The notes below the pieces were generated by a model, which had not been told where the DNA came from, searched no databases, and saw nothing but the letters and a program-made list of their open reading frames with translations. Made by a program: the position numbers and the translations under genes. A DNA stretch of 27,160 nt from assembly GCA_002887195.1 (NCBI GenBank), contig PJAB01000422.1, forward strand, positions 1-27,160, written 5' to 3'. Positions 7,628 to 16,975 of the stretch are shown here, one piece after another (within the stretch, counting starts at the first letter, position 1; the number at the start of each line of letters is the position of its first letter). Source of the stretch: Chrysochromulina parva. Lineage: Eukaryota; Haptophyta; Prymnesiales; Chrysochromulinaceae.

Positions 7628-9553
7628 ATGCATGTGTTTCAGGTTGCAGCGTTGCACACAAATGTGTTACGCGTTTATTTTTGGGCTTCTCGATTGGAAG
7701 CGGCCGCGCGCGCCGCTACCGCGAAGTCCATGCCGTCGGTCGTCGAGCGCCTCATCCAGAGGAATTCCAACGTCACCAGGATTTACGTGAGTAAAATCGA
7801 GTTCTTTATCCACTTGATGCGCATCATCAGCTTCCTGGGCCTTGCCGTCATTTTCTATACGCCCCTTGACGGCAATTGGTTCAACCAGCCAGTCGGTGGC
7901 TGGGACGCGAACCGGACGATCGATAGCTGGGGCATCTTCCTTTGGGACTGGGATTGGATCGACTGCGTATACTTCGCGATGGTCACGATGACGACCGTGG
8001 GCTACGGCGATAACCCCACGCTGTCGCAGGGGCTGCGCATCTTCACGATCTTCTTTGCCTGCCTTGGCGTTGTTTTTGTAGCCGGCTCGATCAACGTTAT
8101 CGCCGACTGGTTCTCCGAGCAAGGGCAAAAGCGCTTCATTGCACAGCAGCGCGTGTGGTGCTCGAGAATTCGCACCGCGTCGCGGCAGTGCTCAAGGGGA
8201 AGGGCACGGTTGTGGGCACGGTTGAGGAGGAGGGGACGCGGCAGACACCAGTAGCTCGCCAACGGGAGCGCTCGTCCATCGCCGTTGCCTGCGATGCCGC
8301 ATCTTCATGGGCCTCATCATGCTTCGAGCCCATCCTCAGACGCCTCCCGGACATGAAGTTCCTCGGACGCCTCCAGGCGCTGCGCCTGGCCTTCGTCTTC
8401 TTCTGCTTATGCATCATCCTTGGAGAGGTTGAGAACTATCAAATCGAAGGGTGCGGCGGGTTTGGCGCCGGGTGGTCGTGCGGCAGCAACGTGGGGTGCG
8501 ACGCGTGGAAGCTGAGCCATGAGAACGGCGGCTACTGCTGGTCGTGGGTCGATGAGTTCTATTTCGGGATCATCACCTACTTGACCATTGGGTATGGCGA
8601 CGTCCATCCGCACACCAAAGGGGGCAAGTTGCTGGCGGCGTTTCTCGTGGTTTTTGGCGTCCTTTCCTTCTCAACCTTGCTGACCGAGATCAACGTCATG
8701 GTGCGGTTCGGCGCCGATAAGACTCTGCGCCAGCGTCTCGTGGATCTGCGTGAGGTCATCGAACAGGATGATAACCACATCCTCGGGTGAGTTCATCTTT
8801 TTCAACCTCAAGAAGATGGGCAAGGTGGACGAAGATATCATCCATCTTCTCAAGGAGCAGTTCAAGGCGCTCGACATGGACAGCAGCGGCGAGCTCGACG
8901 CCAACGACATCGCCAAGCTCTCGGCATCTGCCAACCAGCTCAGTCAACAAAAGCAAAAGGCAAGTGGACGTCATGGGGCACGGAACGTGAGAGGGAGCAT
9001 CAACTCCGCGCTTCCCCTTAGGGAGCTGGCCAACTTGGAGCTAGCAACGATGGAGCAGGCGGGGGAGCAAGGCGAGGGCCTTGGTGCTTCGCATCGATCG
9101 GTCGCGGGGTCGGTTGCATCCCCGGCGGGCGCAGTGGCGTCAACATCGTCGAAGAACGATGAGAGTCACCTTCTGCAGCAGCACCAAGCAGCTGCTTCCT
9201 CAGGATCATCCTCACAAGGAAGCGTCGCCGTCGCAGACGACGTGGAGGAGGGGGAGGGGGATGACGAGGGCGAAACATTCGGCAATCTGCCGCCCCCCTC
9301 GCCTGATTTCCGAGCCACTATTGCCAGGGCGGAGCAGCAATCCATAAGCAACGAGTTGTCCCCCATGCAAAAACTCATGAGCGGCCTCGGACAACTCTCG
9401 ACGCGCATGGGCTCCTACTTTCCGCCTGCCGAGGTCGAGCAGGAGCTGCCGACTCGCATCTCGATACCGGCGAATCGCAGTCCTCAACGGCTGCAAGTTG
9501 CACAGGACCTGAAGCCAAAGTTTGACGGGACTTTGGTACCGGTACGCGTCTGA
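7628..9553 (+). CDS. Tandem-pore (TPK-like) potassium channel with C-terminal EF-hand
   Basis: Three overlapping frames make one channel. Block 1 has helix 1 (FFIHLMRIISFLGLAVIFY), pore 1 with filter TVGYGD and helix 2. Block 2 has helix 3 (LRLAFVFFCLCIILG), pore 2 with filter TIGYGD and helix 4. Block 3 has GEFIFFNLKKMGK and a full EF loop DMDSSGELDAND, as in vacuolar Ca2+-regulated TPK channels. The four-helix, two-pore layout implies a dimeric K+ channel, probably in an internal membrane. Blocks 1 and 2 can be joined by a GT-AG intron (8153-8244, below). The change from block 2 to 3 lies between about 8700 and 8790 and is unresolved. The extracellular loop before pore 2 has four Cys. The C-terminal 190 or so residues are Ser/Gln/Glu-rich. 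ATG 7628 is the first in frame; ATG 7730 is an alternative. Confidence 0.85.
8153..8244 (+). other. Probable 92-nt intron in the K+ channel gene
   Basis: Donor GTGTGG and acceptor CGGCAG. Removal joins codon CGC (ending 8152) to ACA (8245) and shifts the first pore block into the frame of the second. The donor resembles that of the intron at 22568 (GTGTGC). Other GT-AG pairs, or a frameshift, could also connect the two frames, so the exact borders are tentative. Confidence 0.4.
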
Positions 9554-9971
9554 CACACTCTCGCTACTCGTAAGCCGCCTGTCGTTTACGGAAGCAAGAT
9601 GCGTGCACACAGGGAGAGGTTTGGAACCATTATGGTGGTGCGACAGTTGCACTGTCAGCGGCACGAGCTCGGCACGAGTTGCCTCTGTGTGCAGACGGGG
9701 GACGAGAGGTCAGTGATGTAGAACCTAGAGAGACTGCGCTGCGCTGAACATGTACTAGTAGCTTGGGCCACATGCGCATTGACGCATGTTGTGCTTCATG
9801 GGGCATGGCCCCCACGTAGCGATGACCTTGATCACATGGTGTTGCAACATGATGTGGTGAGTGAGATCAGGCCTCGTCATGCAGCATTCATGTTGTGTAC
9901 TTTACATATAGGTGTGGATCATGCAGATGAACATGGATGAATAAACTAATGCAGCCCTGAATTTTTCCAGC

Positions 9972-9989
9972 CTTCTGCATGCAATTCAT
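9972..9989. repeat. Left copy of an 18-bp direct repeat
   Basis: CTTCTGCATGCAATTCAT occurs here and again, unchanged, at 10361-10378. The two copies bracket a G-rich segment of 371 bp. Confidence 0.85.
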
Positions 9990-10360
9990 GGGGAGCGGCG
10001 CGCGCGTCCCTTTCCCTACGCGTGTCGCGGGTCACGCTCAGCGGAGCAGCCAGGACGGCGCGAGTCGAGGGGGGTCGATAAGGTCCAGGGGGACGAGGGG
10101 GGGGAGGGGGGAGAGCACGGCCGGATTCGTGTGGGCCGCCTGCGCGAGATTCGCAGGGAATCGGAAGGCAGGGTTTCGGCGTGCTCGGCGGCACTCCCGA
10201 CTCATTCGTTGTCGGCGCGGCAAATCGATCGCGTTCGATAGCGTGGGGAGGAGGGCGCCCGAAGGGGGGGCGGAAGCCGGCCCTTCGGGCGGACTCGGGG
10301 CCCCTAAGCGGGCAATAAGCGGGGACCGATCGGGGACCGGGTCGGCGCGCACCCTCAACG

Positions 10361-10378
10361 CTTCTGCATGCAATTCAT
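10361..10378. repeat. Right copy of an 18-bp direct repeat
   Basis: Identical to 9972-9989; bases outside the 18 differ on both sides except for a few, so the match is sharply bounded. It lies 87 bp before the next ATG. Confidence 0.85.
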
Positions 10379-10464
10379 TGCATTGAACATCTCCCGAAAA
10401 AAGGGAACTCAACGGGTTCTTCCCAAAGAGCACTCGCACACACCACGTGCACCCCGTGATAGCG

Positions 10465-11217
10465 ATGCCCGGTGGCTCAGAGTCAACCACTGCGGCGGTG
10501 CGCCGTGCGCTCGAGTTGGGCACGACGGCCGTGCAAGAGGTGCGGACCGCGGCCGCGGAGGAGCAGCGCAAGGCCCTCGAGGACAACAATCGGCATTGGG
10601 AGGAGCGCCTCCGCGCGGAGGAGCTACGGTGGGAGAGTGCGAGCCGCACTGCCCAGGCTACACTAGGCGAGCGGCTGACGCAGCGCTTTGAGGCGGCAGC
10701 TACTGAGCAACTCACCAAGGCGTTGGCTGCCGCAAAGGCTGCGTACGCCAAGGAGGCGATGGCGGCGCAACGGGCGGCTGTTGACGAGGCAGTCGCGGCG
10801 TGCATCAGGGAAGCGGCCGTTGCACAAATTAAGGCGGTGGAGGCGGAGAGGCGGCGCTGCATCGCCGAGGCAGAGCAGTCGCCACGTCAGAGGGCACAGG
10901 GGGATGCCGCAGAATCGAAGCAGGCCCTCAACGAGACCCAACGGCTCACGAGAGAGCTCGCCCTGACGGCTGGGCGTGTCGAGGCGGCAGAGGCGCGCGC
11001 GGCCATCGAACGGCAGCTGCTCGCTTCGGCCGTCTCGGACGAGGTTGCCACGGCCGTGCAGCATGCGACGGAGGCAGCGGTGCGTACGACTGTCGCCGAG
11101 TGCCAGGAGACGACGCGCCAGCTACTCGTCGAGGCGCGCCGAGTATCCGAGGTGAGGGAGCGGCAGGTAGTTCTGGACGCCATCGCTGCGATGAGTATGG
11201 AGACGCGAGAGATATGA
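10465..11217 (+). CDS. Ala/Glu-rich coiled-coil protein
   Basis: Open frame of 250 residues from ATG 10465; an upstream GTG at 10447 would add six residues. Nearly the whole chain after residue 10 is helical in composition, with regular Ala, Glu, Arg and Gln (EVRTAAAEEQRKALEDN, HWEERLRAEELRWES, KAVEAERRRCIAEAEQ). There is no Pro-rich or membrane segment and only one or two breaks, so one long coiled coil is likely. I recognise no family; such proteins are often cytoskeletal, basal-body or scaffold parts. It lies downstream of, and in the same direction as, the channel gene and converges with the NOM1-like gene, with 237 bp between stops. Confidence 0.55.
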   Translation: MPGGSESTTAAVRRALELGTTAVQEVRTAAAEEQRKALEDNNRHWEERLRAEELRWESASRTAQATLGERLTQRFEAAATEQLTKALAAAKAAYAKEAMAAQRAAVDEAVAACIREAAVAQIKAVEAERRRCIAEAEQSPRQRAQGDAAESKQALNETQRLTRELALTAGRVEAAEARAAIERQLLASAVSDEVATAVQHATEAAVRTTVAECQETTRQLLVEARRVSEVRERQVVLDAIAAMSMETREI

Positions 11218-11454
11218 GATCAAGGGGCCTTCCACGCCAAAGGAATCCAAAGCGGGTACAACAACAACATCTATTCTCCTCTGCTATCTCGTGGTGTGGA
11301 GGAAAAAGAAACCGGTAATCGCAGCAGAGCGATGAGCGTGTACGTCCACACGGTACAAATACTAGGATCGGTTGGAATTGTGGATAAAAAGATGCAAAAA
11401 TTACGTTGAATGCAACCGGAACCGCTGCAAACGCCGAAAGCAACACTGACTGTG

Positions 11455-13600
11455 CTAAGCCGTATCGAGGCTGTCGATGAGGAGCTGCAGAGGCTCGCTC
11501 AGTGCTGCGTGCTGCTTGGACACCATTCGGCGAACGTGGCGTTCGATGAAGACCAGCAGACCATCCCGGAGATCGGAGACTTCTGGATCACGCAGCGGCA
11601 CCATCGCGGCGCGCTGCTCGGCCGCAGGCGCGGAGAGGAGCTCGATGAGGAAGACCTGCCAAAAGAAGATGGCGCGCTCGGGCAGGCCGTGCCACTTGAC
11701 CACCTTGAGTACGCTCACCGGTACGGCGCCCTTGCACAGCAGCTGCGCGAGCAGCTTGGCCGTGTTTGCCGCGCGATGGAGCGTGAAGTCGCCGAGCTGC
11801 TTGAACGCATCCCAAAAAGCAAAGTTCATCGCGAAGCGCACCTCGCGAAAGGTCTCACATAGCCGAGCACCGAGGAGTGAGTAGTACCGGTTGAAGATCC
11901 CCTCCTGCCCACAGCAATCGAGGAGCACTCGCACAAGCTCAGGCTGCTGAGCTCGCTTCAATTTGAGCTTCGTCAGCCGGCCGTGCGCGTCGATGTAGTC
12001 GTCCGCGCCCATAATGGCCACAAAGATCTGGCGGCGCACCTCAGTGTTCATCCGCTGCCCTTCGGCAAGGCGCAATAGACGCGCCTCGACACTCACCACG
12101 CTGGCACCGCCACTGGCTGCTCCGCCACGCTCGCGCGCCGACGCCGACGCGCTACCACCATCCTCACCTGCGCCGGAGGTGCCACTGGGTGCACGCCCCG
12201 CCCACGCTGACCCAACTAGCCACCAGCGCCCACGCTCATCGGCATGCACGAGCTCATCCCAGCTCACCTTGAACGGCGGTGGCTCGTGTAGCCCACCTTT
12301 GCTCGCGAGTTGCTTGAGCCACTTTTGCAGCCGTCCGAGCGCTCCGTCCGCCGCACCCTGCTCCCTCGCGCGCTGCTTGTTGTTCTTGAGGTCCGTGAGC
12401 ATGCCGATGAACACCTGGGCGCGCGGGCTTGGTCCGGAAGCTGCCGCGGACACTGTCGCCATCGCCACCGCTGCCGCTGCCTTCGCAGTCGCCGTGCTCT
12501 TCCCAGCCCCGCTCGCCGCCGTCGATGATGCTGCCGGTGCCGCCTCGCTCGAAACGGCGCTCAACACGGTGCTCGGCACGGCGCTCGGCACGGCGCTCGA
12601 CACGGCGCTCGGCACGGCGCTCGGTACGGCGCGACTCTGGACCTCGAGGATAATCTGTTTGAGGGCTGCCGGGTCGTCCGCGCGCAGCTGAGGCCCAATC
12701 GCTCGGAGCAGCACGATGAGCACCTGTAGCTCTGACTCCGAAAAGCCGCGCACCAGCCGAGCGACAAGCTCGTACAGCAATGCCGCGTGCACCGCGCCAA
12801 AGTTGAACAGATGACCCAGCAGCAGCGCCGCGTTGCAGCATGCATGCTCCTGCCCGTCGTCCGACGCAACGGCCGCCGTGTGGGCGCGCTCAAAGGCAAT
12901 CACGGTCGCCTCGACAATGGCGCTGAGAACTTGCTGGCCGAGGCGGAGCGAGAGCGCGCGCACAAGCGCCGCGTTGAGCAGTACAAGGGGTGCCAGGATT
13001 TGCGTCTCGCTCAGGCAAGTGCCCAGCATCGTGCGGGCGAAGACACGGCCAACGCCACCGACGGAGCCGTGTCCGCCGCCGAAGAGGCTCGCGAGCTCCT
13101 CGGAGATTCCGGGCATCGTCTGCTCGGTCAGCTTGTTGAGCAAGCCACGAACCTGACGCGCGGTTGCACTGCTCACGCTGTCGTCTGCCGACACCTCCAC
13201 CGCGCGCCGCGCCGCCGGCGGCACGTACTTCGCACCTGACTCAGCTGCACGCCTAGCTGCCGGCGGCACGTACTTGGGCGCAGGCGCCGCGGCCGCGGGC
13301 GCTGTGGCCGCGGACGTACGCGCGACTGAAGCGGGCTTCACAGCGGCGGCGCCCTCGCCGCCTTTGGGCAGCCTGGACGGCAACACGACCTCCTCGCCCT
13401 CACCCTCGTCCTCGTCCTCAAATTCCTCCTCGTCCTCGTCCTCGCCGTCATCGTCGTCATCGTCGACGACGTCGTCGTCGTCACCAGCCTCAAACGCGTC
13501 GAGCGCTGCAAGCGCACCACTTGTGCCATCAGCATCATCATCCATCTCTTGATCCTCGTCCTCGTCCTCGTCCTCGTCCTCATCCTCATCCTCGTCCTCA

Positions 13601-13663
<63 letters not shown>

Positions 13664-14292
13664 CCATCGTCCACCTCCTCATCGCCAGCTTCGAATTCGT
13701 CCAGCGCGCTCAGCGCCGACTTGGACGCCGTCGACATTTCCAAAAGGTCGCCCAAGCCATCCTTCTTCATCTCCTTTTGCAGACGTTCCATCGACTTCTG
13801 GCCCTTTCCCTTGCGCATACCGAGCTTGCGCTCGAGCGTCTCGATCTCGTCGTCGAGCGTGTCGCGCGCGGCGCCGCCGCTTTTGTTGATCAAGCCGCGC
13901 TCCTGCAGCATCAGCTCAAAGCTGCTTGGCGTATGCTGACGCTTGGCAGATTTGGGAGCCTTTGAGAGTGGTGCTTTGCTAAGGTCGTCGTTCTTGCTGC
14001 CGGCAGTACTTGGACGCTCGCGCTTTGCGGCGGGAGCTGGCGCTGCAACCTGCGGCGGTGGTGGTGGCGGAGGCTCTGGCGCGTGTCGCGTCGCATGTTG
14101 CACTCGACTTTGCTTCTTCAACTGCCGATTCTGCTTGCGCTGCTCCTTGCGCGAGAGACGGCCGCTTCCTTCACGCGGCGCGCTGACAACGCCGTCGGGC
14201 AACTCGAGCTCATCGCGCAGGGCTTGCGGGAGCCGAGTGGTCCACGGCAGCTTCTTCTTCTTGCCAAATTTTCCAGCTCTGGGGCCGCGCAT
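11455..14292 (-). CDS. NOM1: NOM1/SGD1-like nucleolar MIF4G-MA3 protein
   Basis: Protein of 945 residues from ATG 14292. The family acts in the nucleolus in 18S rRNA processing and 40S subunit assembly; human NOM1 and yeast Sgd1 bind the helicase eIF4A3/Fal1. Order: Lys-rich N-terminus with SRKEQRKQNRQLKKQ (about residues 69-83), FELMLQERGLI, two Asp/Glu tracts (about 209-246 and 271-301), two KYVPPAARRA motifs (about 335-360), MIF4G region from QVRGLLNKLTEQTMPGI (about 377) through LLLGHLFNFGAVHAALLYEL, then SWDELVHADERGRWWLVGSAW, and the MA3 region beginning RRQIFVAIMGADDYIDA (about 749) and covering FAFWDAFKQLGDF. Each block matches the family order. Odd: the acidic tract and an Ala-Val-Pro-Ser tract lie on simple repeats. 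It is divergent from the ankyrin gene. Confidence 0.92.
12556..12627. repeat. Six-copy 12-bp coding minisatellite
   Basis: Six 12-bp units related to GGCGCTCGGCAC run without gaps. In the minus-strand NOM1-like gene they encode a four-residue repeat of the type Ala-Val-Pro-Ser, forming a linker after the MIF4G region. The unit length keeps the frame whatever the copy number. Confidence 0.85.
13553..13662. repeat. Hexamer repeat (TCCTCG)n coding an Asp-Glu tract
   Basis: About 18 copies of TCCTCG, with a few TCCTCA variants, encode alternating Glu-Asp on the minus strand in the NOM1-like gene. Because the unit is six bases, expansions stay in frame. Confidence 0.9.
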
Positions 14293-14546
14293 CGCGACGG
14301 GCCAAGGTGGACGTGCTCTGACTGCGACCACGTCGCAGGGTGTGCTGTGAACTGGTGTGGTGTGAGGTACCGGGTTTCGCACATTCTATACTGTGGAAAG
14401 CAAGTTTTTCCGTGCCGCGAACAGAACGGTGTGAATACGCTCCTGGCTGGTCATGTACAGTATGTGACTTGAATTGCATGCAAGTGTTCGCCGCCACACG
14501 CGACAAAAGGAACACGAAACTAGAAATCCGCGGTCACGCGTGATTT
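14293..14546. promoter_or_regulatory. Shared 254-bp upstream region of NOM1-like and ankyrin genes
   Basis: The two divergent ATGs (14292 minus, 14547 plus) are 254 bp apart, so both promoters must lie in or beside this stretch. A GGTACCGGG motif lies at 14366-14374, about 75 bp before the minus-strand ATG. No clear TATA box is seen. Confidence 0.45.
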
Positions 14547-15398
14547 ATGCCTCGCTTCGCTGTGCTTGTGGCGTCGCTCTCGTTCGCCCAGCGGACGAAG
14601 GAAGTTCGAAATGGCGAAATGATAGATCTCACAGGTGGTCGGAAGCCAGAGACAGAATTTTCACCGGAAGTCATTCGCATGTTCGACGCCATCACGTCGA
14701 ACAGTCCTGACGTTGTCAATGGGGCACTCGCCGCGCTGCCTCAGGGCGCAATCGACATTCATGGACCACGTGGCAATACTCCACTCTTTGAGAGCGTCCT
14801 CAAGCACCATGTCCATTCGGTCGAGCTGCTGCTGAAGCGTGGCGCCAACCCGCGTCTGATCAACGTCGACGGCTACGACGCGCTGGATGCCGCCGCCTTT
14901 GGTGGCTGCGCGATGTGCGCGCACGCGCTCATCGAGGCTGGGCTGGACCCGAAGACTGTGCGCCACGATGGCTTCAACGCGCTCCATCGCGCCATCTGGG
15001 GCGACACGCCCCAGCACACCGAGACGGTCAAGGTGATCCTCGAGGCAGGCGTCTCGCCGAGCATGATTGCCAACATGACTAGCACTCGACCGGACCAACA
15101 GAGCGGGCCGGTGCCTCCGATCAACATGGTGAACGATAATGAAGCCACCAAGGCGCTGCTCGAGGAGTGGATCCTCAAGGAGGCCAACGGAGAGGTGGGG
15201 AAGCCCACCAAGGCGCAGAGCCTGCCGAAGGCGAGCACGACGAACGCTCCGCCTTCCAAGAAACGACACCTAAAAAAGGGTGAGCGGTTGGTTCCGAAGA
15301 ACAAGGGGGCCCGTTTGGAGACCCCGCGGGGCAAGGCGAAGCCCGACAAAAAGGTGGCGGCAAAGTTCACGGGGAAAGAGCCGAAGGAGGAGTTGTGA
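14547..15398 (+). CDS. Ankyrin-repeat protein with basic tail
   Basis: Protein of 283 residues from ATG 14547. Three ankyrin repeats are visible: residues 76-104 (GNTPLFESVLKHHVHSVELL), 109-137 (GYDALDAAAFGGCAMCAHAL) and 142-173 (GFNALHRAIWGDTPQHTETV). A degenerate one may precede them near 43-72. Ankyrin arrays bind other proteins; the partner cannot be told from sequence. The tail from about 218 is very Lys/Arg-rich (KKRHLKKGERLVPKNKG) and could bind nucleic acid or act as a nuclear signal. The first 15 residues are hydrophobic (FAVLVASLSFAQ), which could be a short signal peptide, but ATGs further in (for example at residue 25) would remove it. No catalytic domain. Divergent from the NOM1-like gene. 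Confidence 0.8.
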   Translation: MPRFAVLVASLSFAQRTKEVRNGEMIDLTGGRKPETEFSPEVIRMFDAITSNSPDVVNGALAALPQGAIDIHGPRGNTPLFESVLKHHVHSVELLLKRGANPRLINVDGYDALDAAAFGGCAMCAHALIEAGLDPKTVRHDGFNALHRAIWGDTPQHTETVKVILEAGVSPSMIANMTSTRPDQQSGPVPPINMVNDNEATKALLEEWILKEANGEVGKPTKAQSLPKASTTNAPPSKKRHLKKGERLVPKNKGARLETPRGKAKPDKKVAAKFTGKEPKEEL

Positions 15399-15723
15399 AA
15401 GGTGCAGATAAGCAAGTCGAGGGCCGCGACGGATCAAGGCGGAGGGTCGCCACACGCGGTGGCGAATCGTATCATGTCGAGTACCCGGTAAATAAGTTTT
15501 TCGTTTTTTGCTTTTTTGGCGCCGATCGGCGTTCGGCCACGCACGAAACTATACGAAATCTCGAAATCTCGAAAACTTTTGTTAGGAATTGAAGGGACAA
15601 AATCACGTTTCGAGATTTATTGGGACTTCATCAAACAAACATTCAAGGGCTCGTCATTCCTAATGCATTGATTCATTCGCGGCGTCAAAAACCGAGCATT
15701 CGTGTAGCGCTGCCGGATCAAGA
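15399..15723. other. Intergenic region with a small inverted repeat
   Basis: The 325 bases between the ankyrin gene and the oxidase gene are less GC-rich than the genes. They contain tandem CGAAATCT copies and an 11-bp inverted repeat (15564-15574 and 15608-15618). They should hold the 3' end of the first gene and the promoter of the second. No coding frame is supported. Confidence 0.5.
15564..15618. repeat. Inverted repeat, possible 3'-UTR stem-loop
   Basis: AAATCTCGAAA at 15564-15574 is the reverse complement of TTTCGAGATTT at 15608-15618, with a 33-nt loop. It lies about 170 bp after the ankyrin stop codon, in position for a stem-loop in the 3' transcript. Confidence 0.5.
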
Positions 15724-16647
15724 ATGCGCCGGACGCTGATCGCACTCGCGGTCGTAGCGCACGTCAGGGCCTTCCACATCCCGTTCGCGGCCACCTCAAG
15801 GCGAGCGCTGGCAGCTGAATCGGTGGCCCCAGTGCGCCCCCCGGTCGCAGCGGTCCGGATGCGCATGCCCAACGCCATGGATGATGGAGTTTTTCAGTTC
15901 AACAAGTTTCTCATCGACACAGTGTATGATGTGATTTGCCTGATCTACAACAAGAACGACCTGAGTAAGCACAGCATTGAGCAGTGCGCCTCACGCTTCT
16001 ACGTCCTCGAGACTGTCGCACGGGTTCCTTACTTCGGGTACCTTTCGGTTATGCACCTGAAGGAGACATTTGGGAATCGCGCAGTCGGCGACAAGGATCG
16101 GATGCGTACGCATTATGCTGAGGCGGACAACGAACTGCACCACCTGCTGATCATGGAGTCTCTCGGCGGCAACTCGAGCCTCTTTGACCGCACGCTCGCG
16201 CAGTCCATGGCGTTCGGGTACTACTGGTACGTTGTCGGAGTCTACAGCTTTTCGGAGCAAGCGGCCTACCACCTGAGCGAACTGATCGAGGACCACGCGT
16301 ATAACACGTATGACCAATTTCTCTCGACCAACGAGGATACGCTCAGAAAGATGCCCGTGCCCGCCATCGCCCGTAAGTACTACGAGGAGGAGAACCCTTT
16401 CATGTTCGACCTATTCTGCACGGTCAAGGAGGCCAAAGGAGAGCCGTCTAGCCTTGCTTCGCGTCCAAAGCTCGAATCGCTGTACGACGTGTTTGTCAAC
16501 GTGCGGAATGACGAGCGCGAGCACTGGAAGACGCTGTGTAACCTCGTCCAGTACGAGGACATGCGCGGAGTCGGCCAAGTGGTTTCATCCACTCGCTCGA
16601 CACCAAAGGAGCTCGTGGCAGTTGGGGCCGCAGATAACTCCGCATAG
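15724..16647 (+). CDS. PTOX: Plastid terminal oxidase (PTOX), alternative-oxidase family
   Basis: A di-iron plastoquinol:oxygen oxidoreductase of thylakoids, acting in carotenoid desaturation and as an electron safety valve. The 307-residue protein has all six expected iron-binding residues: Glu96 in LETVARVPYFGYLSV, Glu137 and His140 in EADNELHHLL, a Glu in SELIEDHAY (185-193), and Glu264 with His267 in NDEREHWKT. ESLGGN and the pre-ligand LYDVFVNVRNDE segment fit PTOX rather than mitochondrial AOX. The N-terminus is bipartite: a hydrophobic signal (LIALAVVAHVRA, residues 5-16) is followed directly by Phe17 and a Ser/Arg/Ala-rich stretch, the Ala-Phe cleavage pattern for complex red plastids. 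Odd: Asp135 stands where plant PTOX usually has Trp. It converges with the MnmG gene. Confidence 0.95.
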   Translation: MRRTLIALAVVAHVRAFHIPFAATSRRALAAESVAPVRPPVAAVRMRMPNAMDDGVFQFNKFLIDTVYDVICLIYNKNDLSKHSIEQCASRFYVLETVARVPYFGYLSVMHLKETFGNRAVGDKDRMRTHYAEADNELHHLLIMESLGGNSSLFDRTLAQSMAFGYYWYVVGVYSFSEQAAYHLSELIEDHAYNTYDQFLSTNEDTLRKMPVPAIARKYYEEENPFMFDLFCTVKEAKGEPSSLASRPKLESLYDVFVNVRNDEREHWKTLCNLVQYEDMRGVGQVVSSTRSTPKELVAVGAADNSA

Positions 16648-16975
16648 TCTGAAATGGATTGGAGCACGCGCATGTACGATGATACGATACTTTGTGTGTT
16701 ACGCGAGGGGTGGTTATAATCCTCAAGGGGTCTCGTATAATCCTCCTGACTGTGTGTACTCTCGTCTCCTCCTCGCTCCCGTCCTGCCGGTCCTGGCTCC
16801 TGCTCCTGGCGGATCGGTCCGCCCGCGGCCGCCGGCCCCGCCCGGGTTGCGGGTACGGCACAACCGGTAGGACGGCTAGGACGGGAGTTTAATGAGGTAA
16901 TGGAGAAACCGACGTCAAAGCGGCGCCACAAAAACGAGCGTATTACCGAGGACATCGCTCACACAACACAAAGCA
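16648..16975. other. Intergenic region between convergent genes
   Basis: The 328 bases lie between the oxidase stop and the MnmG stop. TATAATCCTC occurs twice (near 16715 and 16737), followed by a C-rich and then a GC-palindromic part. It must hold both 3' untranslated regions. No gene is supported. Confidence 0.5.

Larger units (their letters stand above)
9554..10464. other. Long intergenic region with an 18-bp direct repeat
   Basis: About 910 bases between the channel stop and the next ATG. The left part (9730-9960) is comparatively AT-rich; the middle (9990-10360) is strongly G-rich with several runs of six or more G. Frames such as 10038-10862 minus run antisense across the next gene and are not convincing. 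No tRNA or known structured RNA was recognised. Confidence 0.5.

Noticed and set aside
8787..8812. GTGAGT...AAG as a 26-nt intron in the channel gene
   Set aside because: It is too short, has a poor acceptor, gives the wrong frame and would remove the conserved GEFIFFNLK segment.
13553..13662. Regular hexamer array considered as a CRISPR or satellite
   Set aside because: No unique spacers and it stays in frame in a known protein; it is a coding microsatellite.
13549..13965. Plus-strand frame with a repeated Leu-Val run, looking like a membrane helix
   Set aside because: It is the antisense of the Asp-Glu hexamer repeat in the NOM1-like gene; the repeat alone creates it.
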